Made by a program: the position numbers and the translations under genes. From positions 372,001 through 436,000 of the forward strand of contig CALOBC010000035.1 of assembly GCA_942491145.1 (NCBI GenBank): a DNA stretch of 64,000 nucleotides, read 5' to 3'. Source of the stretch: CAXQUZ01 sp942491145. GTDB taxonomy: Bacteria; Myxococcota_A; UBA796; UBA2385. Shown here in pieces: positions 5,941-14,693 of this stretch. The notes beneath the pieces were generated by a model that had not been told where the DNA came from, did no database searches, and saw only the letters and a list, made by a program, of their open reading frames with translations. Numbering within the stretch: the stretch's first letter is position 1; each line of letters begins with the position of its first letter.

Positions 5941-8439
5941 ATGGCGAACGAGACCCCAAGCATGGCCACCATGGCCTTTCCGCAGACTTTGCCGTTGGCG
6001 GACACCGTGCCGGAGCCCCACACCGTGGCCACCCACGATGGCCAGACCCTCGCGCCGGGGCAAGATGGCGAGCGGGTGGGCTTGACCGCCGTGCAGATGC
6101 CGTCCCGCTACCTCGACCTTGGGGTCATCGGGCGGGGGGGCAGCGGCGAGGTGAGGCGGGTCCACGACACCGTGCTGGGGCGAGATCTCGCCATGAAGCT
6201 GCTGGCCCCTCAGCGCCAGTGGAGCACGGCCCAGATGGACCGGCTGCGCATCGAAGCGATCATGACGGCCCAGCTCCAGCACCCCGGTGTGGTGCCGGTG
6301 TACGACCGGGGCACCCTGGAGGACGGCCGCGTCTGGTTCACCATGAAGGCGATTCGCGGGACCACCCTCGCCGAGGCCACTCGGGACGTGCACGGCCCGG
6401 CGCAGGACCCCGTGGCGACGGCACCTTCCCTGCGCACACTGTTGTCCAGCTTCGTGTCGGTGTGCCAAGCCGTGGCCTATGCCCACAGCCGAGGGGTGGT
6501 CCACCGTGACCTGAAGCCCGGCAACATCATGCTGGGCGAGTTCGGTGAGGTGCTGGTGGTCGACTGGGGGCTGGCGGTGTCGACCGTGGACCACCGACCG
6601 GCGCAGTCGTCGTCGATCGCGGGCACGCCGGTCTACATGGCGCCCGAGCAAGCCCGGGGTGGGCCCGGTGCCGAAGCGCCCGCCGTGGACATCTATGCCC
6701 TGGGTGCTGTGCTCTACGAGCTGATCAGCGGCCGCCCGCCCTACTTGGTCGCCGGCCATGCCGCGATTCAGGCGGTGTTGGATGGGCCGCCGGCGCCCTT
6801 GACCGATGTGCCCGGTGTTCCGACGGCATTGGCAGCGGCGAGCGCATGGGCGATGAGCCGCGATCCGAGCGCCCGGCCTGAGGCGCTGGAGCTGGCGGCG
6901 GCGGTGCAGAACTGGCGGGACGGGCAGCGCGCACGGGAAGAAGCGCTGGCGGTGGTGGCGGACGCCGACGCCATCGCGCCGTCCATTCAGACGCTCAAGG
7001 ATGAGGCCGCAGCACTGCGCCGGGACGCCGACGCTCGGTTGGCTCGCTTGGGCCCGAAGGCGTCGCAGGACGATCGGGAGGCCGCGTGGGACATCCAAGA
7101 CAAGGCCGCCAGCAGAGAGCGCGAGGCCCGCTTGTCCGAGACGGTCTGGCTCCAGACCCTGCGCAGCGCCCTGAACCGTGTGCCCGAGCTCGCCGAAGCC
7201 CACGACCGCCTCGCGGACCACTACCGGGCTGCGCTGCAGGACGCCGAAGCCCGCCGCGACAGCGACGCGGCCGCGACATCGCTGTGGCTGCTCCGCCAGC
7301 ACGACCGGGGCCAGCATGCGGCCTATGTGTTGGGAACGGGCCTGCTCACCCTCTTCACCGAGCCCGCGGGGGCGGCGGTCCACATCCAGCGCTGTGTGGA
7401 GCGACGCAAGCGACTGGTGCTCGAAGATGGCGGCGTGCTCGGCACCACCGACCTGCCCCAGGCCAAGCTCGCCCCTGGCAGCTACCTGCTCACCCTGGTG
7501 CACCCCGACCGGCTGCCGGTCCGCTACCCGGTCTTCTTGGAGCGCCAAGGCCACTGGAGCAGCCAGGGGCCGGTCCACTTGCCCCGTGCTGACGAGCTTC
7601 AGGACGGGGAGTGTTATGTGCCCGGCGGCTGGTTTGTGGCCGGGGGAGACCCCGATGCCGGGGACGCGCTGCCCCGCCAGTGGGTGTGGGTGGACAGCTT
7701 CGTCATGGCCGAACAGCCCGTCACAGTGGGGCAATACCTGGGGTTCCTCAACGCGCTGGTCCGCGAGGGCCGTGTGGACGATGCGCTGCGGTGGCAACCC
7801 CTGGCTGGCCACTCGGTCGCCCACAGCGATGGTGCGACGCCGGTGTTTGTGCAGGATGCCGATGGGCGCTTTCATGCCGGCGCGGACAACCAAGGCCAGC
7901 CATGGAGCGCCGAGTGGCCCGTCACCCTGGTGGACTGGCACTGCGCCCGTGCCTACGCCGCTTGGAAGAGCATCCAAGATGGCCTGCCATGGCGGCTTCC
8001 CAGCGAGCTGGAGCGAGAGAAAGCGGCGCGGGGTGTGGACGGGCGCTTCTTCCCCTGGGGAGATGGCTTTGACCCCACCTTCGCCCGGGTGGCCGCCAGC
8101 CAAGCCGGCCCACCCAAGCCGGCGGCGGTGGCCGACTTTCCCCTCGACACCAGCGTCTACGGTGTTCGAGGGCTCGGGGGAAACACCCGGGACTGGTGCG
8201 CCAACCGGTGGACTCGAGCGGGCCCCATCGACCCCCTCACGCGGCGGGTGCGCCGAGACCTGGCCAGTGGCGGCGCCGACGTGGTGGCGGTTCGCGGGGG
8301 CGCCTTTGCCGGCAAGGCCTCGTCGAGTCGGTCGGCGGCCCGGTTTGGCTCGTGGGCCGGTGCCCGGGTGATGAACCTGGGCTTTCGGTTGGTGCGCACG
8401 CTGCGCCCGCCGGTGGCGCGGTCCAAGCCGGACGAGTGA
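5941..8439 (+). CDS. Hanks-type Ser/Thr protein kinase fused to a SUMF1/FGE-like domain
   Basis: Residues about 45-305 are a protein kinase: Gly-rich loop IGRGGSGEV, AMK lysine, catalytic HRDLKPGN near residue 187, a DWGLA variant of the DFG motif, and APE (MAPEQARG). A charged, probably coiled-coil region follows (about 320-420). From about 557 to 825 lies a formylglycine-generating-enzyme/SUMF1-like domain (PGGWFVAGG, PVTVGQYLGFLN, PVTLVDWHCARAYAAW, LPSELEREKAARG, FPWGD, VRGGAF, NLGFRLVRTL). The two copper-binding cysteines expected after the RGG block are absent (the segment reads KASSSRSAARF), so formylglycine synthesis is unlikely and a ligand-binding role more so. No transmembrane helix is seen. 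The ATG at 5941 is chosen; a GTG at 5911 is possible. The 3' end is 9 bp from the convergent caspase-like gene. Confidence 0.9.
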   Translation: MANETPSMATMAFPQTLPLADTVPEPHTVATHDGQTLAPGQDGERVGLTAVQMPSRYLDLGVIGRGGSGEVRRVHDTVLGRDLAMKLLAPQRQWSTAQMDRLRIEAIMTAQLQHPGVVPVYDRGTLEDGRVWFTMKAIRGTTLAEATRDVHGPAQDPVATAPSLRTLLSSFVSVCQAVAYAHSRGVVHRDLKPGNIMLGEFGEVLVVDWGLAVSTVDHRPAQSSSIAGTPVYMAPEQARGGPGAEAPAVDIYALGAVLYELISGRPPYLVAGHAAIQAVLDGPPAPLTDVPGVPTALAAASAWAMSRDPSARPEALELAAAVQNWRDGQRAREEALAVVADADAIAPSIQTLKDEAAALRRDADARLARLGPKASQDDREAAWDIQDKAASREREARLSETVWLQTLRSALNRVPELAEAHDRLADHYRAALQDAEARRDSDAAATSLWLLRQHDRGQHAAYVLGTGLLTLFTEPAGAAVHIQRCVERRKRLVLEDGGVLGTTDLPQAKLAPGSYLLTLVHPDRLPVRYPVFLERQGHWSSQGPVHLPRADELQDGECYVPGGWFVAGGDPDAGDALPRQWVWVDSFVMAEQPVTVGQYLGFLNALVREGRVDDALRWQPLAGHSVAHSDGATPVFVQDADGRFHAGADNQGQPWSAEWPVTLVDWHCARAYAAWKSIQDGLPWRLPSELEREKAARGVDGRFFPWGDGFDPTFARVAASQAGPPKPAAVADFPLDTSVYGVRGLGGNTRDWCANRWTRAGPIDPLTRRVRRDLASGGADVVAVRGGAFAGKASSSRSAARFGSWAGARVMNLGFRLVRTLRPPVARSKPDE

Positions 8440-8448
8440 AGCGAGCGA

Positions 8449-10545
8449 TCAAGCCAAGCTGATGAGGAACCGGGACTGAGCCCAGACTGGAGAGCTGGCC
8501 ACGGCGACCAGCGGGGAAGGGCCCACAAGGTCCTCTTTCACGACCTGGGTGAGGTCCGCTGGGGCTTGGTCTCGGAACATCCGGACCGTCGTTGTGGAAC
8601 CGCTGGTGCTCACCCGGAAGCTCAGCCGGCCGGCGGCGCCGCGCATCCCAAAGTAGGCCATGCCTTGCAGCGGTGTGGCCGCGCCGACGGTGGCCTGGGA
8701 CTCCCTGAAGAAGGCGGTGACCCCTTCGCTGAGCATCCACGCCCAAGCGCGCTGCACAGGCAGCGGCACATCGCCGGGCGGCGGTGTTGTGGCCGTGGCC
8801 CGCAGGCGGTCGCCCGGCATGATCTGGGGTTCGCCGACGAAGCCGAAGTAGGTCTGGCCGGGCCTGAGGGTCTGGCTTGCGGGCGGGTTTCCCGGTGACC
8901 AGGGCCCAGTGACCGTGAACGGGGCTGCCCCCGCGCCAATGGCGACCGCGAAGAACACCCGCGTCCAGTCCGGTCGCAGGATGGTGCCGACGTTGCGCTC
9001 GATGGTGATGGCGAACACCTCGTCGTTCTCGGGCCAGATCTCGAGACCTTGGGCGTGGGCGTTGGGGTCGGTCGGGGTGCGGGTGGCCGGGTCGAAGCCG
9101 AGGAAAGGCAGGTCGCTCACCGGCTCGGGCGCGGACAGGGTCACCCGCTGGTTGAACGACAGGGCCGACAGCAACAGGTTGGCCCGGTGGACGAGGTTGC
9201 CGTTGGAGATGCCCAGGCAGGTGGCGTCGGTGTCGCGGGTGGGCTGCCAGCGGCTCATCACGGTGGTGGTGGCCCAGGTGAACGCGCCCAGCTGGTGGGC
9301 ATCCCCGAGGTTGGCGGTCGCCGCGCGCTGTCCCTGGCCGCTGGCGGCGAGGATGCGGGCGTGCAGGCCTTGTCGGGTCCACTGGGCCTCGTCCTGGCTG
9401 CCTTGGAGGCGCTGGCCGGGCCCACCGGCGTGGCAGGTGTCCAGCGCGATGGTCCACCGGGGGGCGTGGTCGCGGTCCGGTCCCCGCAGGGCCTCGATGA
9501 GGTCTTGGGCGCCCAGCAGCCCATCGGCGTCGTAGGCCCGCCCGCCGAGCAGCACCCCTTGACCATTGGTGGCCGGCCGAAGGTTGGCGCAGGCCAAGTG
9601 CAAGCTGGGTTCGCCCTTCCCCTCCACAATGCCGCCGTGGCCGGTGTAGACGAGCAGTCCCCGGCCCCCATCGTGGGCGAGGGTGCGCAGGTGGTCCAAG
9701 ATCTGGGCCTTGGTGGGGGCCTCGTTCAGCAGGCCGGGGTCGAGGGCCAGCGCGGTCTGGGCCACGGTCGCCCAGGATGCCCCTGAAGCCCCGTCCAGCG
9801 CCCGCTCGCGCACGGCACGGTCCAGGCGCAGCACCACCGCCGCACACGCCCGTCCGTCGTCGTCCAGGGGGGAGCCAGACCAGCCCCGCTCGTCGAGGAT
9901 CTGCACCAGATCGAGGGTGCCTTGGATCAGCCGAAAGAACCGGCGGTTGGTGCCGGGGTGGACGTCGTCGAAGGCCCGCTGGAGCGTGGGTTGGTCCTGA
10001 CAGAGCTGGGTGATGGGGCAGCGCGCATCGGTGAACGCGTCCAACAGGCGGCGGGTCCAGGGGTCCAGTCCCGCGGGCCCCACTTCATCGACCACCCCGT
10101 CCTTGGCTTGGTTGAGGTGTTCGAGGCAGATCTGGAGCCGCACCGCGGACGTGGCTTCGTCTTGGGGATCCGACGACGTGCGGCGAACCGTCGGGTGGGC
10201 GTCGTGGGTGGAAATGCGGTCAACCGCGTGGTTGATGAAGGTCTGGAGCGCCCGATGCTGCACCGTCGGCGGAAGGTCGGATCGGGCCATGGCGCGGGCG
10301 ATGTCGGCCAAGGTGAGCGCAGGCTGGCAGAGCACATGCAGGCGGTCGGGGGTGACCCCCATGCGCAGCGCTTGCACCGTCCAGGCGATGAGGTTGTCCC
10401 GCGCAGCGGTCACGGGGGCCAGTCCGGCGGCCGCGTCCAGGGTCTCGATGCCCACAAGCAGGACGGAGAGATCGCTCTGGGGAGGGCCCAGCGCGGAGAC
10501 TGCCGCCGGAGAGGCTGCGGTGGGGGCGTCGACACGGATGGACAT
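8449..10545 (-). CDS. caspase-like (peptidase C14) protein
   Basis: This is a 698-residue protein with the caspase dyad: VYTGHGG places the His at about residue 303 and ALDTCHAGG the Cys at about 371, with the expected strand-loop spacing between them. The N-terminal 280 residues are helical and unrecognised and could be a sensor or death-fold adaptor; the C-terminal 270 residues are beta-rich and also unrecognised. There is no signal peptide, so it is probably cytosolic. The ATG at 10545 is chosen because the longer frame to 10824 runs into the upstream YdeI gene. Bacterial caspase-like proteins often take part in regulated proteolysis or cell death and are frequently linked to FGE-like domains; the convergent neighbour here has such a domain. 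Confidence 0.8.
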   Translation of the reverse strand: MSIRVDAPTAASPAAVSALGPPQSDLSVLLVGIETLDAAAGLAPVTAARDNLIAWTVQALRMGVTPDRLHVLCQPALTLADIARAMARSDLPPTVQHRALQTFINHAVDRISTHDAHPTVRRTSSDPQDEATSAVRLQICLEHLNQAKDGVVDEVGPAGLDPWTRRLLDAFTDARCPITQLCQDQPTLQRAFDDVHPGTNRRFFRLIQGTLDLVQILDERGWSGSPLDDDGRACAAVVLRLDRAVRERALDGASGASWATVAQTALALDPGLLNEAPTKAQILDHLRTLAHDGGRGLLVYTGHGGIVEGKGEPSLHLACANLRPATNGQGVLLGGRAYDADGLLGAQDLIEALRGPDRDHAPRWTIALDTCHAGGPGQRLQGSQDEAQWTRQGLHARILAASGQGQRAATANLGDAHQLGAFTWATTTVMSRWQPTRDTDATCLGISNGNLVHRANLLLSALSFNQRVTLSAPEPVSDLPFLGFDPATRTPTDPNAHAQGLEIWPENDEVFAITIERNVGTILRPDWTRVFFAVAIGAGAAPFTVTGPWSPGNPPASQTLRPGQTYFGFVGEPQIMPGDRLRATATTPPPGDVPLPVQRAWAWMLSEGVTAFFRESQATVGAATPLQGMAYFGMRGAAGRLSFRVSTSGSTTTVRMFRDQAPADLTQVVKEDLVGPSPLVAVASSPVWAQSRFLISLA

Positions 10546-10720
10546 GGCGGGTTCTCGGGGCAGGACGGTGGGGGCCTTGGCTGGGCGGGCACAAGCCGAG
10601 AGACGCGGTGCCGGCCGGCGCCCGTGCTGGGCGGACGGTCCTCTAAGCACAAAACCAGACCATGCAATGCACCGCCGGGAATGGAGGCGGCCGCGGTCCC
10701 TCAGGGGGGTGTTGGCCCCG

Positions 10721-11299
10721 TCAGGAGGGGGCTTGTTCCCGTGCGCACAAGTCCACGTACTTGGCGATGCGCCGCTCCCGAGTGGCCGGCCGCTTGGCGT
10801 CCTGGATGCTGTACAGAATGGCAAAGCGTTGGCTGGCGCGGAGTCCCTCGAAGAACTTCAGCGCCGTGGGAATGGCGGCGAGGGCGTGGGCGAGGTCTGG
10901 GGGCACGGTGGCCGTGCGCATCGAGTCATAGGCTGCATCCCACCGCCCATCGGCTTGGGCCCGGTCGATCTCCGCCTGACCCGCGGGGGCCATCCGACCG
11001 GCGGAGATCAGCGCTGCTACCTTCTTTTGGTTGACCTTCGACCACCGGCTTCGCGCCGCTCGGGGGGTGAAGCGCTGCAGGTACACATCGTCGTCGTGGG
11101 ACGCTTTTTGGCTGTCGATCCAGCCAAAGCGCAAGGCCTCGTCGAGCGCCTCGCTGTAGGTCGGTCCCGGGATCCCCCTTCCCTTCTTGGGTATCCTCAG
11201 CCACATGCCCGGTGCGGTCGTGTGGTGTTTCATCAGCCAAGCGCCGAAGGCAGCGGCGGACGGAAAGCCCATCATGGGCAGATCATCGCGGGGAGGCAT
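10721..11299 (-). CDS. YdeI/OmdA-family protein
   Basis: The 192-residue product shows the YdeI/OmdA pattern: an N-terminal GMWLRIPKK and YSEALDEALRFGWIDSQKA block, then YLQRFTPRAARSRWSKVNQKKVAALISAGRM, and a C-terminal helical PPDLAHALAAIPTALKFFEGL-type region. Family members have been linked to bacteriocin or peptide tolerance, but their biochemistry is not established. The ATG at 11299 has a GGAG site 9 nt upstream and is preferred to the more upstream start at 11335. It lies on the same strand as the caspase-like gene, 175 bp upstream of it. Confidence 0.85.
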   Translation of the reverse strand: MPPRDDLPMMGFPSAAAFGAWLMKHHTTAPGMWLRIPKKGRGIPGPTYSEALDEALRFGWIDSQKASHDDDVYLQRFTPRAARSRWSKVNQKKVAALISAGRMAPAGQAEIDRAQADGRWDAAYDSMRTATVPPDLAHALAAIPTALKFFEGLRASQRFAILYSIQDAKRPATRERRIAKYVDLCAREQAPS

Positions 11300-11433
11300 C
11301 GCAGCTCCGGGGTGTGTGCGGGACGGCGCGCCCACTGCGCGGAACAGGTCCGTGCGAGCTGGACCGGATGCGGCTGGAGTGCCGCAGCCCGTCCCCGAGA
11401 GGATGCAAAGGAAGCGTCCCGAAGATCCCGGCC

Positions 11434-12546
11434 TCAGCCGCCTTCGTTGCGCTTCACCAGGTTCATCAGGTCCTGGTCCCGACCGGTCACCAGGTTGATG
11501 ACCAGCCCATCCCGTCCCGCCCGAGCGGTGCGGCCCGCCCGGTGCAAGTAGTTGTCGAGGTCCTTGGGCAAGTGCACGTTGATGACCCGCTCCACGCGGT
11601 CAATGTCGAGCCCCCGGCCGCCCAGGTCGGTGGTCAGCAGCGCGTGGACCTCGCCGTCCCGAAAGCGCTGGAGGTTGGCCCGCCGCTCCTTCGGGTCCAG
11701 CTCCCCCCGCAGCGCGAGGTGGCTGACGCCCAGGTCTTCCAGCCATGCCGCGACTTGGTCCACTTGGGCGCGGGTGTTGGCGAACAGCACCGTGCCGGAG
11801 GTCTTGTCTTTCTTGAAGATGGCCTGGAGCACGTCAAAGCGGACGCCATCGGTCACTTGGCGGTTCTCCACCCGCAGTGTCTTCACCAGGCGCCGGCTAC
11901 CCCGGGTGCGGATGTAGACGGGCGTGGTGTGGAACAGGTCGGCGGCGGTCGCCTCCAGCTCCTTGGGCAAGGTCGCCGAGAACATCACCACCTGGGCGGA
12001 GTGGGGGCACGCCCGCACGATCCGCCGGGCCACCGGACGGAAGCCGGGGTCGAGCATCTGGTCGGCTTCATCAAAGACCACCATGCGCACGTCGGCGAGG
12101 TGGAGGTGGTGGTCGTCGAGCAGCTGGGTGAGGCGCCCGGGCGTGGCGACCATCACTTCAAAGGCGCCGTTGACATTGCGCTTGGCAATCTTGCGCGCCG
12201 CGCCGCCGAGCACACTGCGCACCCGCACTCGGGTGCTGTGGGTCAGCGTCTTGAAGACCTTGCAGACCTGCTCACCCAGCTCGCGGGTGGGCACGAGCAC
12301 CACACCACGGGGATGCCCGTTCTTCGAGACGGCGGACCCGTTGTTCTCGAGCGTCTTGAGCTTGTGCAGCATCGGCAACACATAGGCCAGGGTCTTGCCG
12401 CTGCCGGTCTCGGCCACCCCCACCAGCGAGGCGCCGCCCAGCAGCTCAGGCAAGGTGCGCTGCTGGATGTCGGTGGGATCGGTGATGGCCTGCGCGGCCA
12501 GGCTGTCCACCAGGGTCGGCAGCAGCGAAAAGTCGGAAAATGGCAT
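11434..12546 (-). CDS. DEAD-box ATP-dependent RNA helicase
   Basis: All core helicase motifs are visible in 370 residues: Q-motif region at 24-30, Walker A AETGSGKT at about 45-52, PTRELGEQV, TPGRL, VVFDEADQML (DEAD), SATLP, VLFANTRAQV, TTDLGGRGLDID and HRAGRTARAG. The two RecA-like domains are present and there is almost no C-terminal extension, so it is a minimal RhlE-like helicase acting on structured RNA, for instance in ribosome assembly or mRNA turnover. The ATG at 12546 has a GAGG ribosome-binding site; the long upstream extension to 13446 is antisense to the neighbouring lipoprotein and is not real. Confidence 0.93.
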   Translation of the reverse strand: MPFSDFSLLPTLVDSLAAQAITDPTDIQQRTLPELLGGASLVGVAETGSGKTLAYVLPMLHKLKTLENNGSAVSKNGHPRGVVLVPTRELGEQVCKVFKTLTHSTRVRVRSVLGGAARKIAKRNVNGAFEVMVATPGRLTQLLDDHHLHLADVRMVVFDEADQMLDPGFRPVARRIVRACPHSAQVVMFSATLPKELEATAADLFHTTPVYIRTRGSRRLVKTLRVENRQVTDGVRFDVLQAIFKKDKTSGTVLFANTRAQVDQVAAWLEDLGVSHLALRGELDPKERRANLQRFRDGEVHALLTTDLGGRGLDIDRVERVINVHLPKDLDNYLHRAGRTARAGRDGLVINLVTGRDQDLMNLVKRNEGG

Positions 12547-12708
12547 CACACCCTCGGCTTGGAGCGCCCCGCTATCGCGCTGGTGCCGACGTGGCCGTTG
12601 GGAGCCGCTGGGGGCCCGGTCCAGTCCCGCAGCATTGAGAAGGCTTGAGGTCGACCCGCAACGGGCGACAGCACGCGCTACGCGGGGCTGCCAACCTCTG
12701 GAGTCACG

Positions 12709-13611
12709 ATGAACACGAAATCTTGGGCCTTTGCGGTTCTGCTTCTGCCCCTCAGCCTCGGCTGTTCTGGCGGCAAGAACGAGGACTCTGGTGCCGCCCA
12801 GGGCGACGGCAGTGATGGCAGCGACGGCAGCGACGGCAGCGACGGCGGGTCTGCCTCCACGGTGTCCACCTTCCCCGACGGGGAAGCGACCTGGACCGTC
12901 ACGGCTGTGGCGGCCGGCATCGACCTCGACGTGGTCGTGGTCACCACCCACACCGACGGACGGGTGGTGGGTGAGGTGCAGTTCGACATGCTGGGCACCC
13001 CCCTGGCCTTCTCGTTCAAGGGCACGGTGGACCGCCTCACCAACCAAGTCGCCTTCGTGCCGCTGCAGTGGGTCGGTGACGATCCTGAGCTGGGCTTGTA
13101 CGGCGTGTCGGCGACCTACGATCCCGAGGCAGGCACGCTCACGGGCGCGTTGCGGGACCCGACGACCTGGACCAACAACGACCCGGATGGCGGTGCTCTG
13201 GTGCTCACCACAACGGCCTCGCCGTCTGAGGTGGACTCGGCGGAGCTTGAGGTCGCGTCGCTGTTCGATGCGGGGGCGGACTTCAGCGGGACCTTCCAGT
13301 GCTCGACGGCGACCCGGGACCTGACCGGCTCCCTCACCCGCTTCTCCGATGGGCGGCTGACGGGCAGCCTGGCCTTTGACGAGACCGACGGCCGGAGCTT
13401 GGGCACCTTTGGACTCGACGGCGTGGTCGATGCCGCCACCGGCCATGTGACGCTGCTGCCGCTGCCCTGGACCGAAGACGGGCCGAGCGACAGTGAGTAC
13501 CTCAACTTCTTGGTGGACGGCACGCTCGACGGCGCTGACTTTGTGGGTACGGTCTACGTGAACCTCGGCGCAGTGTGCAATGACGAGCAGTTCATCGTCA
13601 CGTTTGAGTAG
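12709..13611 (+). CDS. lipoprotein of unknown function with Gly-Ser-Asp linker
   Basis: The ATG at 12709 opens a lipoprotein signal with lipobox LSLGCSGG (Cys19). Residues 30-46 are a GSD tandem linker encoded by GACGGCAGC-type nonamers. The remaining 250 residues are beta-rich with what look like two related halves: each has a TAVAAGIDLDVVVVTT- or TFQCSTATRDLTG-type strand, a DGRVVGEV/DGRLTGSL turn and a TYDPEAGTLTGAL/VDAATGHVTLLPLPW turn. I infer an internal duplication of a beta-barrel or lipocalin-like unit, without a family name. It is divergent from the helicase gene. Confidence 0.7.
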   Translation: MNTKSWAFAVLLLPLSLGCSGGKNEDSGAAQGDGSDGSDGSDGSDGGSASTVSTFPDGEATWTVTAVAAGIDLDVVVVTTHTDGRVVGEVQFDMLGTPLAFSFKGTVDRLTNQVAFVPLQWVGDDPELGLYGVSATYDPEAGTLTGALRDPTTWTNNDPDGGALVLTTTASPSEVDSAELEVASLFDAGADFSGTFQCSTATRDLTGSLTRFSDGRLTGSLAFDETDGRSLGTFGLDGVVDAATGHVTLLPLPWTEDGPSDSEYLNFLVDGTLDGADFVGTVYVNLGAVCNDEQFIVTFE

Positions 13612-13693
13612 CGGGTGTTGGGGTGTTCAGGCCCGCCAGGGCTTGGGCTGCCCCCCCTGTGACCGGTGGGCAACCGTCTGATACAGTCCGCCG

Positions 13694-14593
13694 ATGGCAG
13701 CTCTGACCGACGACACCGGCTCGCGCGTGGAAGTTCTCGGGCACGTTGTGCTCGGCAGATCCCGCTCTGCGGATCTGACCCTCAACGACACCCAAGTCTC
13801 TGCGCAACACGCCGCCGTGCGGTGGACCCGCGAGGGCTGGACGGTCCGCGACCTGGGCAGCCGCAATGGCACCACGGTCAACGGCCAAGCCTTGGCCACG
13901 GGCACGCAGCACATGTTGGGTGTGGGCGACCGCATTGTGTTGGCCGGTCGCTGTGCATTTGTGTTTGTGTGCGATGGCCCGCCGTCCCCGATGGCCCGCT
14001 CGGCGACGGGCCGGGTGGTGGGATCCGGCGAGCTGTTGGCCTTGCCGTCGGCGGATGACCCGCTGGTGCTCATTGTCAACGACCCGGCTGCGGGCTGGGT
14101 GGTGCTTGAGGACGACACAGCCACGGTGGTGGCCGATGGCGACACGCTGAACGTGGCGGGGCAACACTGGATCTTGAGCTTGCCGGAGTTTGGGGTGCGC
14201 ACGGTTGAAGCCCGGCACGATGCGTTGTCATTGGATGACGTGGCCCTCAAGCTACGCGTCAGCGCGGATGAGGAATTTGTCGAGGCGACGGTCCTCCTTC
14301 GGGGGGATCCCCAGGTGCTCAAGCCCAAGGCCCACCACTACCTTGTGCTCACGCTGGCCCGCGCACGGATCGCCGACGCCGACGAGCCGCTTGCCGAGCA
14401 GGGCTGGGTCTACAGCGATGACCTGACGAAGATGCTTCGCATGAGCACCAATTTGCTGTATGTGAGCATCCACCGCGCCCGCAAAGAGATCGAGGCGCTG
14501 GGGGTGGTGGATGCATCGGCCTTCATCGAGCGGCGCACCCCCTCCAAGCAAGTGCGGCTCGGGCTGGTGACCGCGGATGTGGGTGGGATCTGA
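13694..14593 (+). CDS. FHA-domain protein with C-terminal winged-helix-like region
   Basis: Residues about 5-90 form an FHA phosphothreonine-binding domain (LGRSRSADLTL, SAQHAAV, RDLGSRNGTTVNG). The middle (about 100-190) is a beta-rich linker. The C-terminal 100 residues (YLVLTLARARIADADE, GWVYSDDLTKMLRM, LLYVSIHRARKEIEALG) resemble the DNA-binding winged helix of OmpR-type regulators as found in myxobacterial FHA regulators. The protein could couple Ser/Thr kinase signalling to transcription; the Hanks kinase 5 kb upstream is a possible but unproven partner. No signal peptide or membrane helix is present. The downstream gene is 100 bp away on the same strand. Confidence 0.8.
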   Translation: MAALTDDTGSRVEVLGHVVLGRSRSADLTLNDTQVSAQHAAVRWTREGWTVRDLGSRNGTTVNGQALATGTQHMLGVGDRIVLAGRCAFVFVCDGPPSPMARSATGRVVGSGELLALPSADDPLVLIVNDPAAGWVVLEDDTATVVADGDTLNVAGQHWILSLPEFGVRTVEARHDALSLDDVALKLRVSADEEFVEATVLLRGDPQVLKPKAHHYLVLTLARARIADADEPLAEQGWVYSDDLTKMLRMSTNLLYVSIHRARKEIEALGVVDASAFIERRTPSKQVRLGLVTADVGGI

Positions 14594-14693
14594 GCGTGGC
14601 ATGCCCGGTGGGGCGGGCACCCTCGATTGAGCGTGGCGGACGGGGGGGCGCGGAGCTCCGGGCGGGGCCCACCAGACTGATTATACCGCCGCC

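Noticed and set aside
5875..8103. 742-residue open frame antisense to the kinase
   Set aside because: His/Arg/Gly-rich shadow without domain motifs; the plus-strand kinase has complete motifs.
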